A DNA stretch of 64,000 bases from Dehalococcoidia bacterium. Lineage in GTDB: Bacteria > Chloroflexota > Dehalococcoidia > UBA2979. The notes beneath the pieces were generated by a model that saw only the letters and a list, made by a program, of their open reading frames with translations, searched no databases and was not told the DNA's origin. Positions 17,225 to 25,889 of this stretch are shown piece by piece. The DNA is taken from the NCBI GenBank assembly GCA_023228825.1, contig JALOAL010000002.1:62001-126000 (forward strand), in the 5' to 3' direction. The first letter of the stretch is position 1; the number at the start of each line of letters is the position of its first letter. A program made the translations under genes and the position numbers.

Positions 17225-17230
17225 TAGTCT
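17225..17230 (+). promoter_or_regulatory. -10 element placing transcription at the start codon
   Basis: TAGTCT ends 6 bases before the GTG start of the phosphatase gene, so a transcript would be leaderless. No convincing -35 is present. Confidence 0.35.
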
Positions 17231-17236
17231 GGGCCC

Positions 17237-17779
17237 GTGACCCTGGATCCGAGCATCCCCTCGCACCTGGTGGACGCGGCGCCGGAGGACTACGAGCCTC
17301 GCGCATCGCGGTTGCTGGTGCCCGCACTCCAGGGGCTGCGCACGGAGGTGTGGATGGGCGGCGTGCACACGGCCCTCGGCGAGCCGGTGGGCTCCCGGGA
17401 CGTGCGCGCCGCATGGGTGGTGGACTGCGCGGGCGAGATGCCTCCCGCGCTGGCCCGGGACGCGGGCCGCCACATCCCGCGCGTGTTCGCGGACATCGAG
17501 GCGGTGCCGGGCAACCTGCCTCGCATCCGTGCGCTGGTGGAGGAACTGGGGGCGGCGCTGCACGGGGCGGATGCTCCCGCCCGCGTGTACGTGATGTGCA
17601 AGCAGGGCCTGAACCGGAGCGGGCTGGTCTCCGCGCTGCTGCTGCGCGCGCTGGGGACGCCCTCCAGCGTGGTGCTGGAAGTGATCCGCGCGGCGCGGCC
17701 CGGAGCGCTGAACAACGTCACGTTCGCGGACCTGGTGGCCGGGGAGCCGGGGGGCGCCCGGGGCGACGGGCAGAACTAG
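17237..17779 (+). CDS. Dual-specificity phosphatase-like protein
   Basis: 180-residue protein with the Cys-x5-Arg phosphatase signature as MCKQGLNRSGLVSALLLRALG near residue 118, the P-loop of tyrosine/dual-specificity phosphatases. The upstream VWMGGVHTALGEP and VVDCAGEMPP fit the fold's early strands. A general acid Asp may lie in FADIEAVPGNLPRI. The substrate is unknown: phosphoprotein, phosphoinositide or another phosphoester are all possible. The GTG start may be leaderless. It stands alone between acyl-CoA genes and has no obvious functional link to them. Confidence 0.75.
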   Translation: MTLDPSIPSHLVDAAPEDYEPRASRLLVPALQGLRTEVWMGGVHTALGEPVGSRDVRAAWVVDCAGEMPPALARDAGRHIPRVFADIEAVPGNLPRIRALVEELGAALHGADAPARVYVMCKQGLNRSGLVSALLLRALGTPSSVVLEVIRAARPGALNNVTFADLVAGEPGGARGDGQN

Positions 17780-17835
17780 CAGGACGAGCGGACGGGACGC
17801 CTCGAGAAATCCGGCGTCTGGTGGCCCGGAAACGC

Positions 17836-17863
17836 TTGGCATCGTTGTCCGGGGGAGTAGACT
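17836..17863 (+). promoter_or_regulatory. Candidate promoter of the thiolase gene
   Basis: TTGGCA (17836-17841), 16 bp, TAGACT (17858-17863). The leader would be about 135 bases, ending in AAGGGGG before the ATG. Confidence 0.45.
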
Positions 17864-18005
17864 ACGCCCGACTCATGATCCGGGCAGAACGGCGGGCACA
17901 GGTCCGTGCCGTCCAGCCCTGCCCTCCTCCCCGCGGCTCCCCTGGGATGCCGACGCGGAGGCGGAGAGGGCGCCCGGCGAAAGTGACGGACCTGAAGGGG
18001 GCAAC

Positions 18006-19313
18006 ATGGAACTGCAGAACGTTGTGATTGTGGACGCGGCCCGTTCGGCGTTCACCCGCGGTGCGCGCGGCGCCTTCACCGCAACTCGACTGGACGAAAT
18101 TGGCGCCCAGGTGGTGCGTGCGCTGCTGGAGCGCAACCCCAAGGTCAGCCCGCACATGGTGGAAGACATGGGCCTGGGCCAGGTGGGCAGCGCACCAGAA
18201 CTGGCCGGCATTGGCGCGGACAACGTGGCGAAACTGGCCGGCCTGCCGGCCGAGGTGGCAACGTTCGAGACCAACCGCCAGTGTGGCTCCTCCATGGACA
18301 CCCTGCAGCGCATCGCCACGCAGATCATGGTGGGGGCGATTGACTGCGGCATCTCGATCGGCGCCGAGCGCATGGGCCGCACCCTGGGCGGCGGCCGCCG
18401 TGACGGTGAAGAGACGCCGCTCACCAAGTTCAACGAGCGCCGCCTGCAGATGTCTGACACGCAGCGCAACCTGCCGCCGAACTTCGCCGATGACTTCAGC
18501 CGCCCGATCCCGGACTACATCCTGGACGCGCCGCCCGTGACCTCCATGCTGCAGACGGCCCAGAACGTGGCCGAGTGGTACGAGGTCTCCCGCGAGGCCA
18601 TGGACCAGTTCGCTGTGGACAGCCACGCCAAGTACGGCAAGGCCCTGGAGAACAACGTCTACGCCGAAGAGATCATCCCGATCGAGGTCTACCTCCCGGT
18701 CTTTGACGACGAAGGCAACGTGGTCTGGGACCAGAAGGGCGACCAGAAGGTCGTCACCTTCGACGAGGGCTACCGCGCCGGCACGAACATCGAGGCGCTG
18801 TCCGGCCTGAAGCCGATCCCCGGCCTGAAGTCCTACGGTGACAAGGAACTGCTGATCACCGCCGGCAACTCCTGCCCCACCAACGACGGTTTCTCCGCCG
18901 CCCTCCTGATGAGCGAGAAGAAGGCGCTGGAACTGGGCCTGGAGCCGCTGGCCCGCATCAAGGGCTTCGGCATTGCCGGCGTGAAGCCGCAGGTCATGGG
19001 CATCGGCCCCGTGCCCGCCACCCGCAAGGCCCTGCGCCACGCGGGCATCGAGGCTGGCCAGATCGACCGCGTCGAGTTCAACGAGGCGTTCGCCGCGCAG
19101 GTGATCCCCTCGATCGAGGAACTCGGCATTGAGATGGGCAACGTGAACGTCAACGGCGGCTCGCTGGCCATCGGCCACCCCATGGGCGCCACGGGCGCCC
19201 GCCTGGTGGGCACCGTTGCTCGCGAGGTGCGCCGCTCCGGCAAGCAGTACGGCCTGGCCACCCAGTGCATCGGCGCTGGCATGGGTATCTCGACCATCGT
19301 CGAGGCGCTGTAG
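18006..19313 (+). CDS. Acetyl-CoA acetyltransferase (thiolase, FadA type)
   Basis: Cleaves 3-ketoacyl-CoA, or condenses acetyl-CoA, in beta-oxidation-type metabolism. 435 residues. Nucleophile Cys93 in NRQCGSSMD, NEAFAAQ near 357, the GHPMGATGAR histidine motif, and the second Cys in CIGAGMGIS near the C-terminus. The VDAARSAFTRGARGAF start matches the degradative FadA/FadI group more than the biosynthetic one. Single gene with a strong terminator 38 bp downstream. It may act with the SDR/MaoC enzymes encoded next door on the other strand. Confidence 0.93.
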   Translation: MELQNVVIVDAARSAFTRGARGAFTATRLDEIGAQVVRALLERNPKVSPHMVEDMGLGQVGSAPELAGIGADNVAKLAGLPAEVATFETNRQCGSSMDTLQRIATQIMVGAIDCGISIGAERMGRTLGGGRRDGEETPLTKFNERRLQMSDTQRNLPPNFADDFSRPIPDYILDAPPVTSMLQTAQNVAEWYEVSREAMDQFAVDSHAKYGKALENNVYAEEIIPIEVYLPVFDDEGNVVWDQKGDQKVVTFDEGYRAGTNIEALSGLKPIPGLKSYGDKELLITAGNSCPTNDGFSAALLMSEKKALELGLEPLARIKGFGIAGVKPQVMGIGPVPATRKALRHAGIEAGQIDRVEFNEAFAAQVIPSIEELGIEMGNVNVNGGSLAIGHPMGATGARLVGTVAREVRRSGKQYGLATQCIGAGMGISTIVEAL

Positions 19314-19350
19314 CCAGCACCTTCCGCCCACCATCCGGAGGGACCGGAAC

Positions 19351-19384
19351 GCAGAAGCCCCCGCCGCAAGGCGGGGGCTTCTGC
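19351..19384. terminator. Bidirectional hairpin after the thiolase gene
   Basis: Perfect 15-bp stem (GCAGAAGCCCCCGCC / GGCGGGGGCTTCTGC), loop GCAA. It is placed between the converging thiolase and PHP genes. A GTGCCAGCC repeat follows at about 19394-19415. Confidence 0.8.
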
Positions 19385-19417
19385 GTCTGTCCGTGCCAGC
19401 CGTGCCAGCCGTGCCAG

Positions 19418-20179
19418 TCAGTCCGGCGGGCGCGCGAGTGGGTTGGCGGCCAGGTAGGCCTTGCGCTGCTGCTCGATGAGGCGCCAGCGGTCGTGGAGGT
19501 CGTCCGGGACGTCGTGGTAGAGGGGATCCTCGATGACCTTGCCTCGGGTGAGGTCCACCGGCCAGAAGCGGCCCGCGCGGATCTCCTCGATCAGGTCGGC
19601 CTCAGTGCGGATATCGCGGTCGAAGTAGGTGACGGCCTTGCCCACGTCCGCCACCGCGTGCGCGTCCGTGGCCGCGGTGCGAGGGAAGCCCATGATGTCC
19701 GCGACCTTCACGGAGAAGGCGTTCTCCTCCAGTTTGCCGCGCCCGTTGCCCACCTCCATGGCGGAGATGAAGCGATAGGCGCCGTTGCGCTGCGCGCGGT
19801 CCAGGGCGTCCGCCCATTCCTTCTCGCTGGTCCAGTCCCAGGGGTGCTGGCGGCGGTAGGGGTGGGCGGCGATCATCACGCCGTCGTCCTCCCGGACGTG
19901 GCCGGCGAGTTCGTGCGACCGATGCATGCCGTAGACATAACGGTGTGTGCCGTACACGAGGATATGCCCGTCCTCCGTGTTGATCTCCATGCCGGGGAGG
20001 ACCAGGAAGTTGTGGCGCTTCGCCAGCCGCTTCACCTCCTCCGGGTCCCACGCCCAGTCGTGCTCGGACAGCACGATGCCATCGAGGCCGGCCTGTCGGG
20101 ACCGCTCGATGAGTTCGTCCGGCGTGAGGAAGGAGTCCCAGGAGCCGGGGTGGGTATGTGTGTGCAGGTCGATCAGCAT
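19418..20179 (-). CDS. PHP-domain metal-dependent phosphoesterase
   Basis: 253 residues. The N-terminal metal-binding cluster is DLHTHTHPGS, followed by GIVLSEHDW, LPGMEIN, MIAAHPYRR and a late TDAHAVADVGKAVT, the five metal-ligand motifs of the PHP fold. The length matches small TrpH/YciV-like proteins, which hydrolyse phosphoesters such as nucleotides. The substrate is unknown. Leftward, between the bidirectional hairpin at 19351 and the hairpin at 20221 that closes the next upstream operon, so it is probably transcribed alone. Confidence 0.85.
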   Translation of the reverse strand: MLIDLHTHTHPGSWDSFLTPDELIERSRQAGLDGIVLSEHDWAWDPEEVKRLAKRHNFLVLPGMEINTEDGHILVYGTHRYVYGMHRSHELAGHVREDDGVMIAAHPYRRQHPWDWTSEKEWADALDRAQRNGAYRFISAMEVGNGRGKLEENAFSVKVADIMGFPRTAATDAHAVADVGKAVTYFDRDIRTEADLIEEIRAGRFWPVDLTRGKVIEDPLYHDVPDDLHDRWRLIEQQRKAYLAANPLARPPD

Positions 20180-20220
20180 GGAGGGCCGCGGTGGCGGCAG
20201 GCCGTCCTCTCAGGTCAACA

Positions 20221-20248
20221 GTGAGGGCGGCCCCATGGCCGCCCTCAC
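20221..20248 (-). terminator. Hairpin closing the SCPx-thiolase operon
   Basis: 12-bp perfect stem (GTGAGGGCGGCC / GGCCGCCCTCAC) with a CCAT loop, 26 bases after the stop of the leftward thiolase gene. Confidence 0.7.
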
Positions 20249-20274
20249 ATGGTCACGCTTGGTGCGCGTGGGGA

Positions 20275-21486
20275 CTAGTCGTCCGCCACCAGCACCAGGG
20301 TGCCGGTCACGGACAGCGAGCCGCCCGTACCGTTGACGATCGCCGTCTTGGCGGACGTCTGCTTGCCCTCGATGCCGTGGATGCCGTCCTCCGCCGTGCC
20401 GGACAACTGCCGGTACGCCTCGATGAGGAGCATCATGCCGTACATGCCGGAGTGGCTGAACGACAGGCCGCCACCGTTGGTGTTCACCGGGATGCCGGAG
20501 CCACCGGGGCCCGCCTTCCCGTCCGCCCAGAGGCTGGTGCCCTCGCCCCGAGGGGTGAGGCCAAGCATCTCCGCCGTGATGCCCGCGGTGATCGTGAACG
20601 AGTCGTAGATCATCGCGAGTTCCATCTCGGAGGGACCCATGCCCGCCATGGTGTACGCCGCGTGCCCGGAGGCGTAGGCGGACGTGGCGGTGAAGTCGCC
20701 CATCTCCAGCATGGAGGTGTGGCTCTGGTTCTCGCCCGCGCCGGCGATCCACACCGGTGGGGTGCGGAAGGAGCGCGCGCGCTCTGCGGATGCCACGATC
20801 ACCGCACCGCCGTGATCCGTGACCAGGCAGCAGTCCAGCAGGTTCAGCGGCCACGCGATCATGCGGCTGTTCAGCACGTCGTCGATCGTGATGGGGCCGC
20901 CGGCCGGGTGCGTCTCCTTGGAGTGCATCACGGCGCGCGGGTTCAGCGTGGCCCAGTCGCGCGTGGTGACGGCGATCTGCGCGAAGTCTTCCTTCGTGCT
21001 GCCCCAGCGGTGCATGTGCCGGGTCAGGGCGTGCGCGTAGTTGCTGGGCGCTCCGGAGGTGCCGTACGGCGCCTCGAACATGGAGGCGGGCGCCCACGGG
21101 TCGCCCGGGCCACGCCCGCCGCGGCCCTTGCCGCTGTTCTTGCGGGCGGAGTAGCCGGACTCGCCGTGCGCGACCACCGCAATGTCAATGATGCCGGCGT
21201 TGATGGCCGCCATCGCGTGGTGCACCTGCATCTGGAAGGAGCAGCCGCCCACGGAGGTGGTGTCGATCCACTTGGGGTGGATGCCCAGGTACTCCGCCAA
21301 GAAGTTGGCGGCGTTGGGCGCCGCGATGCCTTCGATGTCGGACGGGCGGATGCCCACCTGGTCGCAGACGTTCTTGATGGCCTCGATGAAGAGGATGTTG
21401 TTGGTCGTGCCCTCTTCGATGTAGCCGATCTTGTTGGATTCAGCCGCGCCGACGATGGCGGCGGACATGCTTGGATTGGTCGGCAT
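20275..21486 (-). CDS. SCPx-type thiolase (lipid-transfer thiolase family)
   Basis: 403 residues of the thiolase fold. The nucleophile Cys lies in SVGGCSFQMQ (near residue 83), and the C-terminal His region is GGLSFSHSGMYG, in the position of the usual GHP. This is the pattern of SCPx/acetyl-CoA acetyltransferase homologues that work with a DUF35 protein, which is encoded directly upstream (21-bp gap). Such pairs act on bulky acyl-CoAs, for example steroid side chains. ATG 21486 has a GGAAAGGA site 6 bases upstream. Substrate not determined. Confidence 0.88.
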   Translation of the reverse strand: MPTNPSMSAAIVGAAESNKIGYIEEGTTNNILFIEAIKNVCDQVGIRPSDIEGIAAPNAANFLAEYLGIHPKWIDTTSVGGCSFQMQVHHAMAAINAGIIDIAVVAHGESGYSARKNSGKGRGGRGPGDPWAPASMFEAPYGTSGAPSNYAHALTRHMHRWGSTKEDFAQIAVTTRDWATLNPRAVMHSKETHPAGGPITIDDVLNSRMIAWPLNLLDCCLVTDHGGAVIVASAERARSFRTPPVWIAGAGENQSHTSMLEMGDFTATSAYASGHAAYTMAGMGPSEMELAMIYDSFTITAGITAEMLGLTPRGEGTSLWADGKAGPGGSGIPVNTNGGGLSFSHSGMYGMMLLIEAYRQLSGTAEDGIHGIEGKQTSAKTAIVNGTGGSLSVTGTLVLVADD

Positions 21487-21507
21487 GATCAGTCCTTTCC
21501 GCTCGCC

Positions 21508-21927
21508 TTAGCCCACAACCCGCCAGAAGGGGATGTGGACGTCCTCGGTTGCCGCTTCGAACTCGACCTTGACCGGCGCGCCGACCTTGATCTCCTCGGG
21601 CTTGTTGCCGTCCACGCCCCGCAGGACGGTGAACATGCGGTCGCCCTCCTTGAGGTCGATGTAGGCGGTGACGAAGGGCACCTCGTCAGCCCAGCCGCCG
21701 AAGGCGCGGTGCTGGACGGCGAAGGTGTGGATCCAGCCCTCGCCAGACGCCTCGAACCACTCGATCGCCGTGGAGTGGCAGAACGGGCAGATGATGCGCG
21801 GGTAGAAATGCGCCCGGTTGCAGTCCGTACAGCGAGGCAGGAAGAGTTTGCCCTGCTTCGCCCCGTCCCAGAACGGCCCCGTGGTATACGGGTCCGGATC
21901 CGGGATCGGCTTCTTGTAGTCGGCCAA
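21508..21927 (-). CDS. DUF35 OB-fold / zinc-ribbon acyl-CoA-binding protein
   Basis: 139 residues. An N-terminal helix (PYTTGPFWDGAKQG) leads to a rubredoxin-like zinc ribbon with C-x2-C pairs (CTDC and CPFC), then an OB fold (WIHTFAVQHRAF, PFVTAYIDL, GAPVKVEFE). It typically binds and supports the partner thiolase, encoded next. The start is set at TTG 21927 because AAGGAG lies 7 bases upstream; the open frame continues far beyond but has no sensible start there. Confidence 0.85.
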   Translation of the reverse strand: MADYKKPIPDPDPYTTGPFWDGAKQGKLFLPRCTDCNRAHFYPRIICPFCHSTAIEWFEASGEGWIHTFAVQHRAFGGWADEVPFVTAYIDLKEGDRMFTVLRGVDGNKPEEIKVGAPVKVEFEAATEDVHIPFWRVVG

Positions 21928-22308
21928 TGTCCGCTCCTTCTTCTCCTGAGGTCCCCCCCGATGTGGCCGGACGTAAGGGGCGCGGCGCGCATCCCGGTGA
22001 CTCGCCGAAGCGGTCGATCCGACCCCGACGGGGACGGCATCGAACGTCGTGGAGGGCCTGGGAGATCCGGTTCGCGCGCCCGGTCGCGACCGCGCGCACT
22101 CTACCGACGGGCCGCGCACCCGGTCAACCTGCCCCGCCCTCCGGAGGCGCCTCCGAGAGGGCTCGAGGCGTGCGTGGCCGCGTGCGTGATATGCGCGTGG
22201 CGCTTTCATTGCGCCTCATTCGGGCGGGTGCTACGTTCCGCTCGCCTCTGATGCCGTCCCAGACGGCCACTTTCAACCGGTGCAGTGGTGTTGGGAAGGA
22301 CGCGTGGA
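21928..22308. other. 381-bp divergent intergenic region before nuoA
   Basis: No gene seen. It separates the leftward DUF35/thiolase unit from the rightward complex I cluster and must hold both promoters. On the plus strand TTGCGC (22209-22214), 17 bp and TACGTT (22232-22237) form a weak candidate nuo promoter. The remainder is GC-rich without clear repeats. Confidence 0.5.
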
Positions 22309-22683
22309 GTGATCCCCGATCTCTTCGGACGCGTCGGGATCCTGGTTGTCCTGGCGGTGGCATTCCCCATGCTGCCGCTCGGCTTGTCGTACCTGTTCTA
22401 CCGGTTGCGCATCCGTCCGGAGCAGTCAGATCCCATCAAGACCGCCACCTACGAGTGCGGCGTGGAGGCGGAAGGTACCTCCTGGGGCCAGTTCAACGCT
22501 CGCTACTACCTGTTCGCCCTGGGCTTCGTCATCTTCGATGTGGAAGTGATCTTCCTGTACCCGTGGGCGGTGGAACACGCGTCCATGCCGCTGGGCACGA
22601 TCTTCAAGGCGGCGCTCTTTATGGCGGTGCTGGGCTTTGGCCTGGCCTATGCGTGGCGCAAGCGCGCGCTGGAGTGGCGCTAG
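22309..22683 (+). CDS. nuoA: Complex I subunit NuoA
   Basis: Small membrane subunit of NADH:quinone oxidoreductase. 124 residues with three membrane spans. The conserved loop KTATYECGVEAEGTSWGQFNARYYLFALGFVIFDVEVIFLYPWAV contains the family's ECG and FD-x-E-x-x-F-x-x-P-W motifs. The start is GTG 22309, with GGAAGGA 8 bases before it. First gene of the cluster; nuoC follows after 2 bp, with no nuoB between. Confidence 0.95.
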   Translation: MIPDLFGRVGILVVLAVAFPMLPLGLSYLFYRLRIRPEQSDPIKTATYECGVEAEGTSWGQFNARYYLFALGFVIFDVEVIFLYPWAVEHASMPLGTIFKAALFMAVLGFGLAYAWRKRALEWR

Positions 22684-22685
22684 CC

Positions 22686-23258
22686 TTGGCGCGCGGACCT
22701 CGCCAGTTGCTCGCGCAGCCCGTCGCGGAGGCCCTGGAACGGGCGCTGCCGGGCATGGTGGTCTCCTCCAACGACGAGTGGGTGGAGGTGGCGCCCGACC
22801 GCGTGGAAGAGGCCCTGCGCTGGCTGCACGACTCGGAGGAGTTTGACGCGGCGCAGTTGAGCAACCTCACCGCCGTGGACCGCTACGATCACTTCGAGGT
22901 GGTCTACCACCTGCAGTCTCTGGACCTGAACCACCAGATCGCGGTGAAGGCGCTGGTCCATGAGCACGACGATCCGGTCATCCCCAGCGCCTACCCCGTC
23001 TACAAGGGCGCGCTGCTCCAGGAGCGCGAGGTCTATGACCTGATGGGGATCCGGTTCCTGAACCACCCGGATCTGCGTCGCCTCCTGCTCTGGGAGGGCT
23101 TCCCGGGGCATCCCCTGCGCAAGGACTGGATGGGTATGGTGGGCGACCACACCTCCGGCCTGGCGGGCTTCCCGTACGAGGACAAGGACGCACCGATCCG
23201 TCCCATCAACGCAGACAACCTGGTGCCGGGCATTGGCCCCGGCGGGCAGGGGCACTAG
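22686..23258 (+). CDS. nuoC: Complex I subunit NuoC
   Basis: Peripheral-arm subunit, 190 residues. Core motifs: LTAVDRYDHFEVVYHL, then the signature EREVYDLMGIRFLNHPDLRRLLLWEGFPGHPLRKD that ends the NuoC family domain. It is not fused to NuoD, which follows directly. The TTG start at 22686 is inferred from its position 2 bp after nuoA; the reading frame is open further upstream, but that stretch overlaps nuoA. The gene usually between nuoA and nuoC (nuoB, carrying cluster N2) is absent here. Confidence 0.93.
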   Translation: MARGPRQLLAQPVAEALERALPGMVVSSNDEWVEVAPDRVEEALRWLHDSEEFDAAQLSNLTAVDRYDHFEVVYHLQSLDLNHQIAVKALVHEHDDPVIPSAYPVYKGALLQEREVYDLMGIRFLNHPDLRRLLLWEGFPGHPLRKDWMGMVGDHTSGLAGFPYEDKDAPIRPINADNLVPGIGPGGQGH

Positions 23259-24395
23259 ATGGCCTCCCACGCCTTCGAAGTGGACCAGACGGGTACCGGG
23301 AGCGCGGAGCCGTTCGTCCTGAACATCGGCCCGCAGCACCCCTCTACGCACGGCGTGTTCCGCCTGCGCGTGGTGATGGACGGCGAGATCATCCGCGACC
23401 TGGACATGATCGTGGGCTACCTCCACCGCTCCATGGAGAAACTGGCGGAAGAACGCACATACACGCAGAACATCCCGTTCACGGACCGCGCGGACTACCT
23501 GGCGGCCATGACCGGCAACCTGGGCCTGGCGCTGGCCGTGGAGCGCATGACGGGGGTGGAGTCCCCGGATCGCGCGGAGTACCTGCGCGTGATCTTCAGC
23601 GAACTCCAGCGCATTGCCAGCCACGCCATGGCCAACGGCACGCTGGTCTCGGACGCGGGGGCGTGGCAGACCCCGCTGCTCTACATGTTCCGGGAGCGCG
23701 AGAAGATCCTGGACCTGTTCGAGATGACGTGTGGGGCGCGCCTCACCACGAACTACATGCGCATCGGCGGCGTCGCGTTCGAGCCGCCGGCGGAGTTCTG
23801 GCCGGCGCTGCAGGAACTGCTGGACGAACTGCCGGAGCGCACGGACGAGTACGCCCAGTTGCTGGTGGACAACGAGATCTTCCTGGCGCGCACGCGCAAC
23901 GTGGGCATCATCTCGGCGGAAGACGCGATCAACGCCTCGCTCACGGGTCCGGCGCTGCGAGGCTCTGGCGTGCCGTGGGACCTGCGCAAGGCGGAGCCGT
24001 ACTGCGGCTACGAGAACTTCGACTTCGACATCCCCGTGGGCAAGGTGGGCGACGTCTACGACCGCTTCATGGTGCGCATGGAGGAAGTCAAGCAGTCCGT
24101 CCACATCATCCGCCAGGCGGTGGAGCAGATCCCCCCGGGCCCACACAAGAACGACATCCCGCTGGCCCTGAGGCCGGAGCCGGGCGAGATCTACAGCCGC
24201 ATCGAAAGCCCGAGGGGTGAGATCGGCTTCTATCTGGTCTCGGACGGGACGCCCGCGCCGTACCGCTTCCACCTGCGGTCGCCCGCACTCATCAACCTGT
24301 CGTTGCTGCGCGAACTGGGCGAGGGCGCCTCGTTGCCGGACGCCGTGGTGACGCTAGGCTCGATCGACATCGTGCTCGGAGAGATCGACCGATGA
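23259..24395 (+). CDS. nuoD: Complex I subunit NuoD
   Basis: 49-kDa subunit lining the quinone site. 378 residues. The quinone-pocket loop IGPQHPSTHG (near residue 24) and GYLHRSMEKLAEERTYTQ are conserved, as are SELQRIASHAMANG and the C-terminal DIVLGEIDR. It abuts nuoC with no gap and overlaps nuoH by 4 bp. It would normally contact NuoB, for which no gene is seen in the cluster. Confidence 0.96.
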   Translation: MASHAFEVDQTGTGSAEPFVLNIGPQHPSTHGVFRLRVVMDGEIIRDLDMIVGYLHRSMEKLAEERTYTQNIPFTDRADYLAAMTGNLGLALAVERMTGVESPDRAEYLRVIFSELQRIASHAMANGTLVSDAGAWQTPLLYMFREREKILDLFEMTCGARLTTNYMRIGGVAFEPPAEFWPALQELLDELPERTDEYAQLLVDNEIFLARTRNVGIISAEDAINASLTGPALRGSGVPWDLRKAEPYCGYENFDFDIPVGKVGDVYDRFMVRMEEVKQSVHIIRQAVEQIPPGPHKNDIPLALRPEPGEIYSRIESPRGEIGFYLVSDGTPAPYRFHLRSPALINLSLLRELGEGASLPDAVVTLGSIDIVLGEIDR

Positions 24396-25825
24396 GCGAG
24401 CAGCCGCTGCAGGCCCCCATTCGCCGCCCCGCCACGCCGATGCTGCGCCAGATCGAGGACCGCCCCGGCCTGAAGGAGATGGCGCTGGGTGTGCCGTTCG
24501 GCCTGAAGGTCATCGGCGCGATCATGGGCCTCGGTGCGCTCGTGCTGATGGCGGCCGTGGGCTACCTGGTGGTGGACGGCCGTCTGGACGGCCAGTGGTA
24601 CGACGTGCGCGACCTGGGCCACGCCGTGGCCGGCCTGCGCGACTGGTTGGACGGCGAGGGCGTGGACCACCGCCTCACCTGGCTGATCACGGGCGCCCTG
24701 GGCGGCCTGGCCATCATGAGTATCGTTGGCGGCTGGCTGCTGATCGGCTCGTGGGTGGAGCGGCGCGTGATCGCCAAGTTCCAGATCCGCATGGGCCCCA
24801 ACCGCACCGGCCTCTTCGGCCTGCTCCAGCCCATTGCGGACGCCGTGAAGTTGATGACCAAGGAGATCATCATCCCTCGCGGCGCGGACCGCTTCCTGTA
24901 CTACATCCCGCCAGTGCTGGTCTTTGTCCCGGCCATGCTCGGCTGGGCGCCGATCCCGTGGGCGCCCAACATGGCGTACATGGACATCAACGTGGGTGTC
25001 CTCTACGTGGTCGCCATCTCCTCCATTGGCGTGCTGGCCATCTTCCTGGCCGGGTGGTCGTCCAACAACCACTACTCGCTGCTGGGCGCCATGCGCACGG
25101 TGGCGATGATGATCTCCTATGAGATCCCGATCAGCCTGGCGTTGTTGTCCGTGGTGCTGCTCACGCAGTCCATGCAGTTAAGCGAGATCGTGGCGTTCCA
25201 GGGGCACTACCACGTGTGGATGATCGCCATCATCCCCTTCGCCGCCTTTGCCTTCCTCTTCGCCTCCACGGCCGAGATCAACCGCTCACCCAACGACATT
25301 GGCGAGGCGGAGTCCGAGATCGTGGCGGGCTTTTACACCGAGTACTCCGGAATGAAGGCTGGCCTGTTCATGGCCGTGGAACTGGCGCACGCCATCCTGG
25401 TGGGCGCGTTGATGGCCACGTTCTTCCTGGGCGGGTACACGCTCTTCGGCCTGGAGGAGTGGGTGCCGGGCTACCTGATCCTCGCTGCCAAGATTGGCGC
25501 GGTGTACTTCCTCTTTGTGTGGCTCCGTGGCACGCTTCCGCGGTTCCGCCTGGACCAGTTGATGGGGTTCGCATGGAAGTTCCTGATCCCCCTCGGCATC
25601 ATCCAGGCGTTCATCGTGGCGATCGAGGCGTCCGTGTTCGTGCGCGTGGACGCGCCGGCGTTCATCACGCTGGGTGCGTTCGCGGTGGTGAACCTGGCCT
25701 CCACGGTGGTCATGGTCCGGTTCTGGGCGGACCGGCTGGGCTACGCACCGGCGCAGCACGCCACGAAGCCTGAACTCACGAACGCGCTGGGAGGCCTGAA
25801 GGCCGCCCAGCGTCTGCGGTCATAG
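24392..25825 (+). CDS. nuoH: Complex I subunit NuoH with N-terminal extension
   Basis: Membrane-arm subunit at the quinone channel. 477 residues, well above the family's 320-430. The canonical start of the family (ERRVIAKFQIRMGPNRTG, LLQPIADAVKL, TKE) comes at about residue 125 rather than near 40. The extra N-terminal part includes an additional hydrophobic helix (GLKVIGAIMGLGALVLMAAVGYL, about 36-60) and a soluble linker. The rest, including STAEINRSPNDIGEAESE and RGTLPRFRLDQLMGFAWKFLIPL, is typical. It overlaps nuoD by 4 bp. Confidence 0.95.
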   Translation: MSEQPLQAPIRRPATPMLRQIEDRPGLKEMALGVPFGLKVIGAIMGLGALVLMAAVGYLVVDGRLDGQWYDVRDLGHAVAGLRDWLDGEGVDHRLTWLITGALGGLAIMSIVGGWLLIGSWVERRVIAKFQIRMGPNRTGLFGLLQPIADAVKLMTKEIIIPRGADRFLYYIPPVLVFVPAMLGWAPIPWAPNMAYMDINVGVLYVVAISSIGVLAIFLAGWSSNNHYSLLGAMRTVAMMISYEIPISLALLSVVLLTQSMQLSEIVAFQGHYHVWMIAIIPFAAFAFLFASTAEINRSPNDIGEAESEIVAGFYTEYSGMKAGLFMAVELAHAILVGALMATFFLGGYTLFGLEEWVPGYLILAAKIGAVYFLFVWLRGTLPRFRLDQLMGFAWKFLIPLGIIQAFIVAIEASVFVRVDAPAFITLGAFAVVNLASTVVMVRFWADRLGYAPAQHATKPELTNALGGLKAAQRLRS

Positions 25826-25889
25826 CGGGAGCCTTCACCGGCACAGGGGTACTCAGAGCCCCCACTGGGGTAGCGGGAAACAGGACGGC

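Noticed and set aside
22680..24272. 530-codon minus-strand frame opposite nuoC/nuoD
   Set aside because: Composition is typical of reverse frames; nuoC and nuoD are certain.
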